Of a DNA stretch of 64,000 nucleotides, positions 47,197-56,243 are shown piece by piece. A program made the position numbers and the translations under genes. This stretch comes from Chitinophaga sp. CF418 (lineage in GTDB: Bacteria; Bacteroidota; Bacteroidia; Chitinophagales; Chitinophagaceae). Below the pieces are notes generated by a model. The model had not been told where the DNA came from. It saw only the letters and a program-made list of their open reading frames with translations, and searched no databases. Location: positions 208,630-272,629 of the forward strand of contig NZ_FRCN01000016.1 in NCBI RefSeq assembly GCF_900142925.1, given 5' to 3'. Numbering within the stretch: the stretch's first letter is position 1; every line of letters begins with the position of its first letter.

Positions 47197-47214
47197 ATTG
47201 AAAAATTATTCAAT
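47197..47214. promoter_or_regulatory. TetR operator copy 1
   Basis: ATTGAA-N6-TTCAAT, starting 11 bases before the TetR gene's ATG on the minus strand. Identical half sites and spacing recur at 47275-47292. Confidence 0.65.
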
Positions 47215-47274
47215 GATAAGATTCTTTCCTGGGAAATAAAAAAAAAGTTAACCGGATCATGTTATATTTTTATG

Positions 47275-47292
47275 ATTGAATAAAATTTCAAT
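47275..47292. promoter_or_regulatory. TetR operator copy 2
   Basis: ATTGAA-N6-TTCAAT, ending 11 bases before the alpha/beta hydrolase ATG. Same half sites and spacer length as copy 1, placed at the mirror position relative to the other gene. Confidence 0.65.
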
Positions 47293-47303
47293 AATAAAAA
47301 CCT

Positions 47304-48152
47304 ATGGCAACTTTTGTAAAACATACTGCCTTATCTGCCGATGGCACCATCATTACCTACGACACAACCGGTCGCGGACCGGGACTTATTATCGTACATG
47401 GTGCGCTAAGCGATATGGAAGAATATACTCAATTGGCAATCGCTCTTTCCGGCAAGTTCACGATTCACCTGATGCAGCGACGTGACAGGCAGGGACAACG
47501 CGAAGTGTATAGCATTGAAAATGAATGTCAGGATTTACTGGCTATACAACAGGTCACTGGTGCCACATTCCTGTTCGGCCATAGTTTTGGCGGTCTGGTA
47601 GCATTGGAGACAGCTATATTATTTAATCCTTTTAAAAAGATAATTGTTTATGAACCAGGAGTTTCTATAAATGGGAATTGGGACTGGCTAACTGTTTATC
47701 AATCTGCAATTACAGGTAAAAAATACCGGACTGCTTTCACTGCATTTGTACAGGGTATGGGACACAGCCCACTTAGTAAGGCCCCGAGGTGGTTGGCAAC
47801 ATTCATTTTAAGAATAGCTATAAGAGGCAAAGATTGGCAACTGAAGAAAAAATTACTTGTAAGTAACCTGCGTGAACATCAGGAAGTTAAAAAGTTGGAG
47901 GGTAGTTATAAAAAGTACTCAACGATATCTATTCCCGTCTTATTAGCCGGTGGACAGGCAAGTCCTGATTTTATTGCTGATATGCTCAGTACATTGACAC
48001 AAACAATTCCTCAATCGCAGGTGCTCATACTACCTGGTCTTCACCACCTGTCGCCTCAGAATAATGGGGCTCCAGCATTAATAGCTGACCATATCAGCGA
48101 TTTTTTTGGTAGTCCGGTTGAATTTATTCAGAAGTTGGATGACAATTATTGA
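47304..48152 (+). CDS. Alpha/beta hydrolase
   Basis: 282 residues with the nucleophile elbow GHSFGG (Ser94), oxyanion region VHGALSD (32-38) and the C-terminal catalytic His within LPGLHHLSPQ (247 or 248). It has no signal peptide, so it acts in the cytoplasm. Family members hydrolyse esters, lactones or amides; the substrate is unknown. The divergent TetR gene and the twin operators suggest induction by its substrate or a related compound. Confidence 0.85.
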   Translation: MATFVKHTALSADGTIITYDTTGRGPGLIIVHGALSDMEEYTQLAIALSGKFTIHLMQRRDRQGQREVYSIENECQDLLAIQQVTGATFLFGHSFGGLVALETAILFNPFKKIIVYEPGVSINGNWDWLTVYQSAITGKKYRTAFTAFVQGMGHSPLSKAPRWLATFILRIAIRGKDWQLKKKLLVSNLREHQEVKKLEGSYKKYSTISIPVLLAGGQASPDFIADMLSTLTQTIPQSQVLILPGLHHLSPQNNGAPALIADHISDFFGSPVEFIQKLDDNY

Positions 48153-48200
48153 CCTGATCATTCCACTAAGGCTACAATTATGCTACTTTGCTTTTGTTAA

Positions 48201-48635
48201 TTAAGTTGTCTGTCCCTCCTGCTGTTTCAGGTCAGGATAACGGGAAACCAGTTCCTCGTGCAGAAGGCGCATACCACATACATATGTAGATACCAGGATC
48301 CTTTTACCCTTTCCCTTGTGAGGAACGATATGCAGATAGTTCCAGGCAAACTTGTATCCTTTTATGTCTTCCAGCAGGATCTCCCTGTTAACAAGTCTGG
48401 ATACTTTACGGACGCTATGATTATTCCAAAAGATCTTTTCATCTACCTGTAGAATACCGCACACACAAACGCCAATAGCAATAAGGGATACCGGTAGAAT
48501 GAAGAAGATACCTTTCCTGAGAAAAGGATCGAAGAATGAGTAGAGCAGCAGGCTAACAAATACGCATATCAGGGCGCCGAACATAATATAAGTGGCATTC
48601 CTCCAGCCGCGGGTTAAATAAAAAACGTCTTCCAT
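48201..48635 (-). CDS. Small integral membrane protein, 144 aa
   Basis: Two hydrophobic segments (about residues 14-34 and 40-62) are followed by a soluble part (KIFWNNHSVRKVSRLVNREI ... HIVPHKGKGKRI). The pattern resembles bacterial PH-domain or DUF304-like membrane proteins, though I cannot be definite. A perfect 17-base palindrome sits 14 bases before the start. Confidence 0.6.
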   Translation of the reverse strand: MEDVFYLTRGWRNATYIMFGALICVFVSLLLYSFFDPFLRKGIFFILPVSLIAIGVCVCGILQVDEKIFWNNHSVRKVSRLVNREILLEDIKGYKFAWNYLHIVPHKGKGKRILVSTYVCGMRLLHEELVSRYPDLKQQEGQTT

Positions 48636-48648
48636 AGAATGAGCATAA

Positions 48649-48665
48649 ATATTTACTGTAAATAT
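48649..48665. promoter_or_regulatory. Palindrome upstream of the membrane-protein gene
   Basis: ATATTTAC-T-GTAAATAT, perfect 8-base arms, 14 bases before the start codon at 48635 on the minus strand. Likely operator for a dimeric repressor. Confidence 0.4.
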
Positions 48666-48720
48666 AGAGCTTGCCGGTTAAAATCCAACTTTTAACGTAG
48701 CAGTCACTTCCAGAATACGT

Positions 48721-48882
48721 GTGTCCTCATTTCAGAAGAAGTTGTATCTGGACCTGCTGATGGGGATTGCTGAAAAATTGAATTGGGAATTGATAGAAGA
48801 AAGTGAAGATGATGATGGAGAGGTAAGATCCCCAAATATGCGACAATTCTTAATGCAACGTGTAAACTATCCCATTGGGTAG
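48721..48882 (+). pseudogene. Possible gene remnant
   Basis: A frame ending at TAG 48880-48882 reads like protein (KKLYLDLLMGIAEKLNWEL, then a short acidic run, then MRQFLMQRV) and carries an ATG only at 48760. It resembles the end of a small acidic protein. No family recognised; may be a relic. Confidence 0.25.
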
Positions 48883-49021
48883 GTTGCCTATCAGCGTAAT
48901 CTGACTGGTATGCATATAGGTTTTTCGATAAATGATTAAAAGAGGCAATGTGTAAACGAACAGTACGGGTAAACAGGGCTTAACACTAGTAAGATAACAT
49001 TTTCTGATTTTTCAGACAGCC

Positions 49022-49051
49022 GTAAACAATCGGAAGTGAACAGTTGTTTAC
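49022..49051. promoter_or_regulatory. Inverted repeat GTAAACAA / TTGTTTAC upstream of the ThDP enzyme gene
   Basis: Perfect 8-base arms with a 14-base spacer. Further GTAAAC copies lie upstream (about 48862, 48953 and 48969). The cluster could be an operator array for the two-gene operon that begins at 49168. Confidence 0.35.
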
Positions 49052-49167
49052 AACCTGGATTTCAGCGTATTAACAGACCGTTAAAATACCAACACCATAT
49101 TCATGATACCCAAACAAATTTCCACAGCAGGAAGCTTCTGAATAACCAAACTCCAAAACTCCATCAT

Positions 49168-51141
49168 ATGGCAACACAACAAATGGCTCAGGCTGCACGC
49201 CAGACCAGTGACGATGTGATCGAACACGCGTTCGACCAGACTACACGCTGGACACGTGATTATGTATTCGATATCCTGAAAGATCTGGGTATCCATTACA
49301 TTTTCGGTGTACCAGGAACCAATGAAATTCCTATTATTGATGGTACCTCTTACCCGGAGAATGAAGTACGCTATATTGAGTGTCTTCATGAAAATATTGC
49401 CATTGGTGCCGCAATGGGATCTGCCCGGATGACCGGTAAACCAGGCGTACTGGTGGTACACGTTACCCCGGGTATAGCCCATAGCATAGGCAATCTGTTC
49501 AATGCTTGCCGTTCTCAGGTACCACTGGTGATTCTTTGTTGCCAGCAACAGAATGAACTGGTCACCCAGGAACCTCTACTGGCATCTAATCTGGTAGACC
49601 TTGCTAAACAGTACACTAAATGGGCGCATGAAGTGCGTACCCCTGATGAAATTCCATTAGTATTACAACGTGCTTTTAAAGAAGCCATGGCGCCGCCTAA
49701 TGGTCCTGTATTCGTATCAATCCCATGGGACTTTACCATGGTAGCCATTGAAAATGAAGATAAGATCAAAGGTGTGACCCGCATATCTCCACATTTTACA
49801 GGAGATGATGCGTCTATCAAACAGGCAGCAGGTATTCTCGCAGCAGCTAACAATCCAGTCATAGTAGCCGGCGATGCAGTAGGTTATGCAGATGCCTGGA
49901 CAGAATTGCAGGAATTGGCTGAACTGCTGGGTGCACCAGTAGTATTGCAAACCTTTAGCAGTCTGGCTAATTTCCCTAATAATGACTATCACTGGCAGGG
50001 AGAACTGCCCGGTAGTCAGGCGGGTATCCAGGGGGTGTTCAAAGATCATGATGTGGCATTCCTGGTCGGATTTGGCGCACAGGCACAGCTGGCCGTATAT
50101 AAGTATTCCGACGGACCGCTATTCCCTCCTGAACTGAAACAGGTATACCTGACTAACAATACCTGGGATATTGCGAAGAACTATTACGGAGAAGCAGCAA
50201 TTTTCGGTGATATTAAAGCAACACTGCCCATTCTGAACGGTTATATTAAGCCAACTCCTCCGGCAGGTGCTGCTGCCAGAAATGAACAGATGCGGTTGTT
50301 GTCTGTAAAAAGAACGGCGGACTGGGATGCGTATCTGCTGGAAGCTATGGGGCAGGAAGATATATGGTCTGTTGTTATCGCTAAAGCATTGAAAGAGGAG
50401 ATTGAAGAAAGGAAACTGGTGGACAACTTCGTATATGTGCATGAAGCAGTATCCGATGGCGCTCCTTTTCAATATTATCTGCCATTCAGTACCAATGGTG
50501 CTAAACCAGTAAGCTATTACTGTGTAGCCGGAGGTTCATTAGGTTGGTCAATGCCGGCATCCCTGGGCATTAAACTGGAGAATGCCTCATCACAGGGTAC
50601 AGGTACAAAACTGGTGATCAATGCAGTGGGAGATGGTTCTTCGCTGTTCTATCCGCAAACCTACTGGACGGCAGCACATGAGCAACTACCTATTCTATAC
50701 ATTATTACAAACAACCAGGAGTATCATACCCTGCAACTAGGCTTACAACAGGTAGTCGGTGCTTATGGCAGTGCGCCCGGCTATGGCTGGAAACCCAAAA
50801 CGATGGACCCTCCATATCTGCGTCTCGAAAGACCAAAACTCGACTTCGTATCACTGGCGAAAGCCTTTGGCGGTGAGAACGGAGAAGTAGTGGAAACGCC
50901 GGGCGCCGTTAAGGCAGCGATCACGCGAGGCATTGATCATGTACTCACTCATACTACTTCTTATATATTGGATATGAGAATAGCTGGCAATACTCCAGCA
51001 GCTCCATCCACATCTGATACAATCGCCGCATATTACAGCAAGCAACCAGTATTGGATTATTTCCACCAGGATACAGTAAAAGCAAAACTGTTGTCTGCAG
51101 GTAATGGACATATACCATCCAACATTCCTTCAATTTTCTAA
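49168..51141 (+). CDS. ThDP-dependent decarboxylase / acetolactate-synthase-like enzyme
   Basis: 657 residues from the ATG at 49168; the frame extends upstream to 49036 but that part is unlike the family. The N-terminal Pyr domain carries the catalytic Glu (E75 in ECLHENIAIG) after FGVPGTNEIP. The C-terminal PP domain has the cofactor motif GDGSS (488-492) with the expected ASN/ASP pair (ITNNQEYH). Members decarboxylate 2-oxo acids (benzoylformate, phenylpyruvate, indolepyruvate) or make acetolactate. At about 657 residues it is longer than standard enzymes (550-600). It ends 13 bases before the FAD oxidase gene, so they form one operon. Confidence 0.8.
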   Translation: MATQQMAQAARQTSDDVIEHAFDQTTRWTRDYVFDILKDLGIHYIFGVPGTNEIPIIDGTSYPENEVRYIECLHENIAIGAAMGSARMTGKPGVLVVHVTPGIAHSIGNLFNACRSQVPLVILCCQQQNELVTQEPLLASNLVDLAKQYTKWAHEVRTPDEIPLVLQRAFKEAMAPPNGPVFVSIPWDFTMVAIENEDKIKGVTRISPHFTGDDASIKQAAGILAAANNPVIVAGDAVGYADAWTELQELAELLGAPVVLQTFSSLANFPNNDYHWQGELPGSQAGIQGVFKDHDVAFLVGFGAQAQLAVYKYSDGPLFPPELKQVYLTNNTWDIAKNYYGEAAIFGDIKATLPILNGYIKPTPPAGAAARNEQMRLLSVKRTADWDAYLLEAMGQEDIWSVVIAKALKEEIEERKLVDNFVYVHEAVSDGAPFQYYLPFSTNGAKPVSYYCVAGGSLGWSMPASLGIKLENASSQGTGTKLVINAVGDGSSLFYPQTYWTAAHEQLPILYIITNNQEYHTLQLGLQQVVGAYGSAPGYGWKPKTMDPPYLRLERPKLDFVSLAKAFGGENGEVVETPGAVKAAITRGIDHVLTHTTSYILDMRIAGNTPAAPSTSDTIAAYYSKQPVLDYFHQDTVKAKLLSAGNGHIPSNIPSIF

Positions 51142-51154
51142 AACCATTAGCATT

Positions 51155-52825
51155 ATGGCAAACGAACAAATCGATATCGCCATCGTAGGTGGCGGTGTTT
51201 CCGGAGTGTATAGCGCCTGGAAACTGAAAAAGCAATTCCCTGATCAGAAGATCGTTGTATTCGAAGGCAGCGATCATATTGGAGGACGTTTACTATCAGT
51301 GAAACCGCCTGAGATCCCTTATATGACTGCAGAACTGGGTGGTATGCGTATCCTGGAAAATACCCAGAAACTGATTGTAGGTCTTATTGACACGCTCAAT
51401 GCAGAATTACCGCCTGCAGAACAGATCGTACGCTATGATTTTCCAGTAGATGAACCTCAGAATCTGGCATATCTGCGTGGTGAATACCTGCGCCTGGTTG
51501 ACTTTGTAACCAGACCAGATAAAGTACCCTACAATATGTCATTCCTGGAAAAAGGAAATGGTCCGGGTACTATCATTGTTAACGCCATTGAACAGATTGT
51601 ACCTGGTATCACTAATACTGAGCTGACAGAGGAGGAACGTCGTGAAATGACCCGGGAAGCTTCTTTTGATGGAGTGCCTTTATACCAATGGGGTTTCTGG
51701 AATCTGCTGTACAGAGTGATCAGCAGTGAAGGCTACCAGTTCAGTATGGATGCTGGTGGTTATGATTCTACCCTGGTGAACTGGAATGCAAGCGATGCTA
51801 TTCCATGGTACCTATCAGACTTTGGTATCTCTCCAAAATACCAGGGCTTTACCAATGGTTTCCAACAGGTGCCTATTGCCCTGGCAGAGCTGTTTGAAAA
51901 AGATGGGGGAGAAGTTCGCCTGGAACATCAGCTCCGTGGATTTGATTATACAAACGGACAGTTTACACTCAATTTCGGTAATGGACAAACTATTATTGCA
52001 GGAAAACTGATCCTGGCTATGCCTCGTCGTGCCCTCGATCTGATACTGCCTAATAGTCCGCAGTTACAACTGATCCAGCCATTAATCAATAGTGTTACAC
52101 CAAGACCACTGTTCAAACTCTTCACCACTTATGCGAATCCATGGTGGAGAATAGCTGGTTTTACAGATCCGGATGGACAATTTGTTCCGGTACAGTCAGG
52201 CCGTTCTGTAACTGACCTGCCTGTAAGACAAACATACTACTGGCCAAACAGTAATGGCACACCAGCCGAGAATGGCAGGGCGATGTTGCTGGCCAGCTAT
52301 GATGATGGTAATAACGTAGGCTTCTGGGATGGACTAAGACCTCAACGTGCTGAAGCCTGGAAGGCAGGTCGTTCGCATTCAAAGATCGTTGATCCATTTA
52401 TCGGAGATGATGATAGAAAGACAAATGGAAGGGACGCAGCTGCACAAGGTCAACTGAACCAGACATGGGATGAATACCAGGCTCCCCGTCGTATGGTGGA
52501 TGAAGTAGCCCGTCAGTTGCAACAGATGCACGGACTGGATTATACGCCGCTGGTGAAGAGTGCTGCCTTCCGCGACTGGGGTGAAGATCCATATGGTGGC
52601 GGATGGAATAGCTGGAATATCGGTGTGAAGAGCTGGGAAGTAAGAGACCAGATCACATATCCGATAGCTGGTACACCATTATACATTTGTGGAGAAGCAT
52701 ATTCCGATGCACAAGGATGGGTAGAAGGCGCTTTGCAGACTGCAGAGATCATGTTGGCCAAATTCCTGGCACCATTGACGAGTGCTAAACAAACGAGTAA
52801 TGTTAGTCAGCTGCAACCCAGCTGA
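51155..52825 (+). CDS. FAD-dependent amine / L-amino-acid oxidase
   Basis: 556 residues from the ATG at 51155. The Rossmann motif is IAIVGGGVSGVYSAWKLKK (GGGVSG 12-17) with VVFEGSDHIGGRL behind it; the C-terminal flavin contact is ICGEAYSDAQGWVEGALQTAE. The family oxidises amines or amino acids to imine/2-oxo acid with H2O2. Cytoplasmic, no signal peptide. With the ThDP enzyme upstream it could convert an amino acid to its 2-oxo acid and then to an aldehyde or acyloin. Substrate unknown. Confidence 0.85.
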   Translation: MANEQIDIAIVGGGVSGVYSAWKLKKQFPDQKIVVFEGSDHIGGRLLSVKPPEIPYMTAELGGMRILENTQKLIVGLIDTLNAELPPAEQIVRYDFPVDEPQNLAYLRGEYLRLVDFVTRPDKVPYNMSFLEKGNGPGTIIVNAIEQIVPGITNTELTEEERREMTREASFDGVPLYQWGFWNLLYRVISSEGYQFSMDAGGYDSTLVNWNASDAIPWYLSDFGISPKYQGFTNGFQQVPIALAELFEKDGGEVRLEHQLRGFDYTNGQFTLNFGNGQTIIAGKLILAMPRRALDLILPNSPQLQLIQPLINSVTPRPLFKLFTTYANPWWRIAGFTDPDGQFVPVQSGRSVTDLPVRQTYYWPNSNGTPAENGRAMLLASYDDGNNVGFWDGLRPQRAEAWKAGRSHSKIVDPFIGDDDRKTNGRDAAAQGQLNQTWDEYQAPRRMVDEVARQLQQMHGLDYTPLVKSAAFRDWGEDPYGGGWNSWNIGVKSWEVRDQITYPIAGTPLYICGEAYSDAQGWVEGALQTAEIMLAKFLAPLTSAKQTSNVSQLQPS

Positions 52826-52853
52826 TAACTGACCTGGATTGTATGATATACTG

Positions 52854-52889
52854 ACGGCAAAGCAGCTATTAAACTGTTTTGCCGTTTTT
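52854..52889 (+). terminator. Rho-independent terminator of the oxidase operon
   Basis: ACGGCAAA-CAG and CTG-TTTGCCGT arms around CTATTAAA, followed by TTTT. It starts about 29 bases after the oxidase stop. Confidence 0.75.
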
Positions 52890-53255
52890 CATTTGGTTTT
52901 CCCTGGATTCCTGAGTCCCTCTGGCTAGCGTCTGTGGGAAGAGTATACGGATACAATAAATTCTCTATCTTCCGAATTAAGGTGATAATATCATTGTTAA
53001 GTATGTTGTTCAACCTCTGTTCATTTTTCTATTACATAGAAAATCGAGAAAATTTTCGCTTAAGTTTGGAATATACTATAGCGACGAAATTTTATAGATC
53101 AACAATTTCCACCTGCGCGAATACACCCAAATAATCTTTAAAATGTTGTCCTACTATTCATTTAATAAATCTCCCCAAAATGAAAAACGCGTTTCGAAAG
53201 GTCGTGTTCGTTACTTGTACACTGACCTCAATTATCAACCATTGACCATATGTTT
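52890..53255. other. Intergenic region, no gene supported
   Basis: A/T-rich sequence. A 66-codon plus-strand frame from 52934 has an odd composition and no family likeness, so I do not call it. Nothing else was recognised. Confidence 0.35.
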
Positions 53256-53441
53256 ATGAGTAATGATAAGAAATCAAACATAATTTCTTTTATTCTCGGA
53301 ACATTAACATATGCTATCCCGTTTATAATTTTATCGGCTATTTTTCGTAAAGACTGGGATATCTTTATTGCATTAACAGCTATAATGGGGGGCATCTTGT
53401 TGGAAGTTTGGGATAGATATCGTGCTCGTAAGAGGAACTGA
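53256..53441 (+). CDS. Small single-domain membrane protein, 61 aa
   Basis: Starts at the ATG at 53256 (MSNDKKSNIIS); an ATG six bases upstream is also possible. Two hydrophobic segments (FILGTLTYAIPFIILSAIF and IFIALTAIMGGILLEV) are bounded by charged ends, like a small two-TM protein. No family recognised. Confidence 0.5.
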   Translation: MSNDKKSNIISFILGTLTYAIPFIILSAIFRKDWDIFIALTAIMGGILLEVWDRYRARKRN

Positions 53442-53547
53442 TTTTTTATCGTCTTTAATAGAAAACTTACATATTTGTTGCTCACCAAACACCTGCAGCG
53501 TAAATGAACCTATTTTATCATCCTCTTCTTCCGGATCAGCATTGGGA

Positions 53548-53916
53548 TTAATTTTTTCTATTCCATAAAAGCAGCAGCAGGACATTAAGCGCGGTAAGCA
53601 AGCATAAATATAAGATAGGTTTATGATGATACAGGCCCTTGCACATCCGGCTCAGGGATATCAGAACGGTTATCCATAAGAAGACGAAGGACAATTTATC
53701 TACCTTGGCGGAGCTATACCTGCCAGCAAGATACAGGAGCAAATGGCCAATTGCCATGTGAACAATGTACCAGGCAAGAAACTGTTTGCCTGCCAGATGA
53801 TATGGGAACCAGCTGGCCAGGAACCAGCCACCATACAAACAAGGTAACAAGAGATAGCCAGCTATGGTCAGCAGGTAGCCTGCTTTATTTATTGGTACTA
53901 TATTTCTTTCTTTCAT
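53548..53916 (-). CDS. Integral membrane protein, 122 aa
   Basis: Four hydrophobic segments with a positively charged start (MKERNIVPINK). It has no recognised family. It lies 19 bases downstream of the GRDP-like gene and is read in the same direction, so the two are probably co-transcribed. This pairing is common for small membrane partners of larger membrane-bound proteins, but its role here is unknown. Confidence 0.6.
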   Translation of the reverse strand: MKERNIVPINKAGYLLTIAGYLLLPCLYGGWFLASWFPYHLAGKQFLAWYIVHMAIGHLLLYLAGRYSSAKVDKLSFVFLWITVLISLSRMCKGLYHHKPILYLCLLTALNVLLLLLWNRKN

Positions 53917-53935
53917 AAGTCTGTTTTTGATTTAA

Positions 53936-54679
53936 TCACCCTCCACATCCTCCGCAACCGCCACCACACCCGCCACCACACCCACTGCTACAGCTACTTC
54001 CGCAACTACTTCCACAACTACTGGTGTTGCTCCCATTCTTTTTTCTTTTCTCTTCGGTATTATTTCCTCGTGAGCCGGTTATGATCGATCCGATAACTAT
54101 CATAAAACCTATGATAATGGGAGCAAACACGGTAGAGGTCTCGTTGCAGGCAGTAAGAAAGAAGAATGGCAGTAGGAGTGGAAGGAGGAATATTCTTTTT
54201 AAGAACCGGAGGAGAAAGTTGGTGGTGGCGTGTTTGTCATTCCAGTATTCAGGTGGTGGTTCTGCGTGAAACGTGTTGCGGTAAAGATCAAGCGTATCTG
54301 CCCGCCAGCTTTCGTGTTTATCTCTTTCCTGTGGCCCGCCTGCTGAAGGATGGTGATGGATATTGCGATTCAATGTTTTTCCGCAAAATTCTTCCCAGTA
54401 GCTCTGTGTGTAGATCAGGTGCAGATGCCATACCTCATCGATCACTTTGGAAGGGGAGGCGCCCTGTGGCGAGATACAACAGAGGAAAATGAACTTCCGG
54501 TATTCTTCTATGGCTTTCAACCCGAAATTGTAGTCCCATTTGTTCTCCCGGGCAAGCCTGCGTGAAAAGGGAAGCCGGGTATCAGGGGCATCGAAGGGAA
54601 AGGATAAGATCCTTTGCCATAGCAGCTCCTGTTCTTCCCAGGTAAGTGCTGTTGTTTGATTCATAACTGTTTGTTTCAT
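53936..54679 (-). CDS. GRDP-like protein with membrane segments and Cys/Gly-rich tail
   Basis: 247 residues from the ATG at 54679 (alternative 54664). The N-terminal ~130 residues have the pattern of glycine-rich-domain-containing (GRDP) proteins: EYRKFIFLC, then VIDEVWHLHLIYTQSYW (WHxH), CGKTLNRNIHHHPSAGG, then LYRNTF. Two hydrophobic segments follow (about 160-180 and 190-210). The tail is almost only Cys, Gly and Ser (SSCGSSCGSSC, then GGGCGGGCGGCGG), a possible metal-binding or cross-linking tip. Function unknown; the composition of the tail is unusual next to the neighbours. Confidence 0.65.
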   Translation of the reverse strand: MKQTVMNQTTALTWEEQELLWQRILSFPFDAPDTRLPFSRRLARENKWDYNFGLKAIEEYRKFIFLCCISPQGASPSKVIDEVWHLHLIYTQSYWEEFCGKTLNRNIHHHPSAGGPQERDKHESWRADTLDLYRNTFHAEPPPEYWNDKHATTNFLLRFLKRIFLLPLLLPFFFLTACNETSTVFAPIIIGFMIVIGSIITGSRGNNTEEKRKKNGSNTSSCGSSCGSSCSSGCGGGCGGGCGGCGG

Positions 54680-54777
54680 TTGTCTTTTTTTATACTGATA
54701 CAAAATTCCCCCTATTAGGGAAGATGGACGTATTGGAATTATCCTTTGGAGACTTATTTTCGTATTAAAATCGTATT

Positions 54778-55662
54778 ATGACTACGAACGAACTGGAGCA
54801 CCTCGAACGGATAATGAATTACATCGCCCACCATTTTATCAAAAAAAGCAGCTGGGAAGATGTGTCAAAGGCGGAATGGCTTTATATTTCAGCGGAATTC
54901 AACAAGTTAATGCAGAAAGGCAAGCAGCTGCCGGAAGAAGCTGCCTTCCTGGGGGATAATTATTTTTATGAGCACCTCATCATAAAAAGGCTGAAGGCTG
55001 CAAAGGCGGGAAAAGCATTGGCCGGCATCAGCAGCCCCAATTTTGGGAAAATGAATACCATAGCCGGAATACTGGGCTATGACAGCTATATGGATTTCCT
55101 CAGGAATGCCGCTACCGTTTTTAGTTTTCACGAACTTAAGATCAATATTCCGTCGGGAGTGGTCAACACCGCGTTATTGGACCACCTTACGGGATGTTGG
55201 TATTGCTATAACAGTAATCTGCCGCTGACGGGCCCCGGTGTTAAAGAGGAGAGAGTAAGGCGTTCAGCCATGGAGATCTATCAATCAGGCGATGAATACC
55301 TGGTGGAACGCAGCGGTAAGGACAATCATATGTATTACGGCAAGATCACTGCCTATGCCGACTACATTTTCATCATCATGAACAGTACTACTTTCATCCG
55401 CCAAAGACATTTTATTGGCCGGGTGAAAGACGCTACCCGTAAGCTGAAGCAAAAAGATTTCAGTGTGAACCAGATGAATTTTGTAAGTACTTGTGTTAGC
55501 TTCAGCGAAGACCCGGTAGCGCTGAACGAAATATTTGACCGCGTACCCGCAGGAGATTTTGAGAAGCTATCCGTTGATTTACCCCTAAGCAGCCCTGAAT
55601 TGCCGTCTCATATCCTGCAACAGCTTAAGAATAAAGGCCTGCACCAGATCTCGGATTATTGA
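54778..55662 (+). CDS. Hypothetical soluble protein, 294 aa
   Basis: The gene is divergent from the GRDP-like gene. The N-terminal ~110 residues are helical (RIMNYIAHHFIKKSSWEDV ... GILGYDSYMDFLRNA), reminiscent of small regulatory helical domains. The middle and C-terminal parts are beta-like (GCWYCYNSNLP ... YLVERSGKD ... YADYIFIIMNSTTF). I cannot assign a family. The length and codon use support a real gene. Confidence 0.55.
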   Translation: MTTNELEHLERIMNYIAHHFIKKSSWEDVSKAEWLYISAEFNKLMQKGKQLPEEAAFLGDNYFYEHLIIKRLKAAKAGKALAGISSPNFGKMNTIAGILGYDSYMDFLRNAATVFSFHELKINIPSGVVNTALLDHLTGCWYCYNSNLPLTGPGVKEERVRRSAMEIYQSGDEYLVERSGKDNHMYYGKITAYADYIFIIMNSTTFIRQRHFIGRVKDATRKLKQKDFSVNQMNFVSTCVSFSEDPVALNEIFDRVPAGDFEKLSVDLPLSSPELPSHILQQLKNKGLHQISDY

Positions 55663-55795
55663 TGTTGTAGAAGCTAACCGTTCGTGGATAAGGCCTTCTA
55701 TTGATCACTCTGCCATTTATCTGTCGGTATTGTTACAAATAATTTTAGTAACTTTCCTTATGCCCCGATCCTCTAATTAAGGGGACAATCCAGCT

Positions 55796-56008
55796 ATGAA
55801 ACTTATTTTATTGCTGATGCTACTCGCATCTGCAGGTAAATCCCAGGCTGACAAGGTATATGTATGTAAATCTGGCACCAGCTATGCCTATCACAATAGG
55901 CTTTGTCAGGGATTACGAAAGTGTACCCACCGTATTGATACCGTTACTATACGCGAAGCTATGGCTACCGGGCATAAGAAACCTTGTGGGTATTGTTATG
56001 GGAGGTAG
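55796..56008 (+). CDS. Small Cys-rich secreted protein, 70 aa
   Basis: A signal peptide (LILLLMLLASAGKSQA) is followed by a ~50-residue mature part with five Cys: VYVCKSGTSYAYHNRLCQG, KCTHRIDTV and KKPCGYCYG. The spacing matches a widespread small Bacteroidota family of secreted Cys/His proteins as far as I remember. The CxxC end suggests metal binding or disulfides. Role unknown. Confidence 0.6.
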   Translation: MKLILLLMLLASAGKSQADKVYVCKSGTSYAYHNRLCQGLRKCTHRIDTVTIREAMATGHKKPCGYCYGR

Positions 56009-56243
56009 CATGTACATTGTTTGTCGATGGAGAACAGGAAGCGCGTTTAAATAAGCGGGGCATATGGGCAATGCCAAACCCTATTGCATCCTAAGACTGG
56101 AGGAAGGGGTAAATTAAGGAAGTCACTCTGTACTTCTAGCGGAGCTGTTCTCGTTAACTTTGCTATGGGCTTAAATATCAAGTATTTCACGATGAAAGAA
56201 ACAACCCGAAGATTCACACTGATTGACCCTTGATAAATTAACA

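Noticed and set aside
52934..53134. 66-codon plus-strand ORF
   Set aside because: Composition is A/T-driven (Phe, Tyr, Ile) and unlike a conserved protein.
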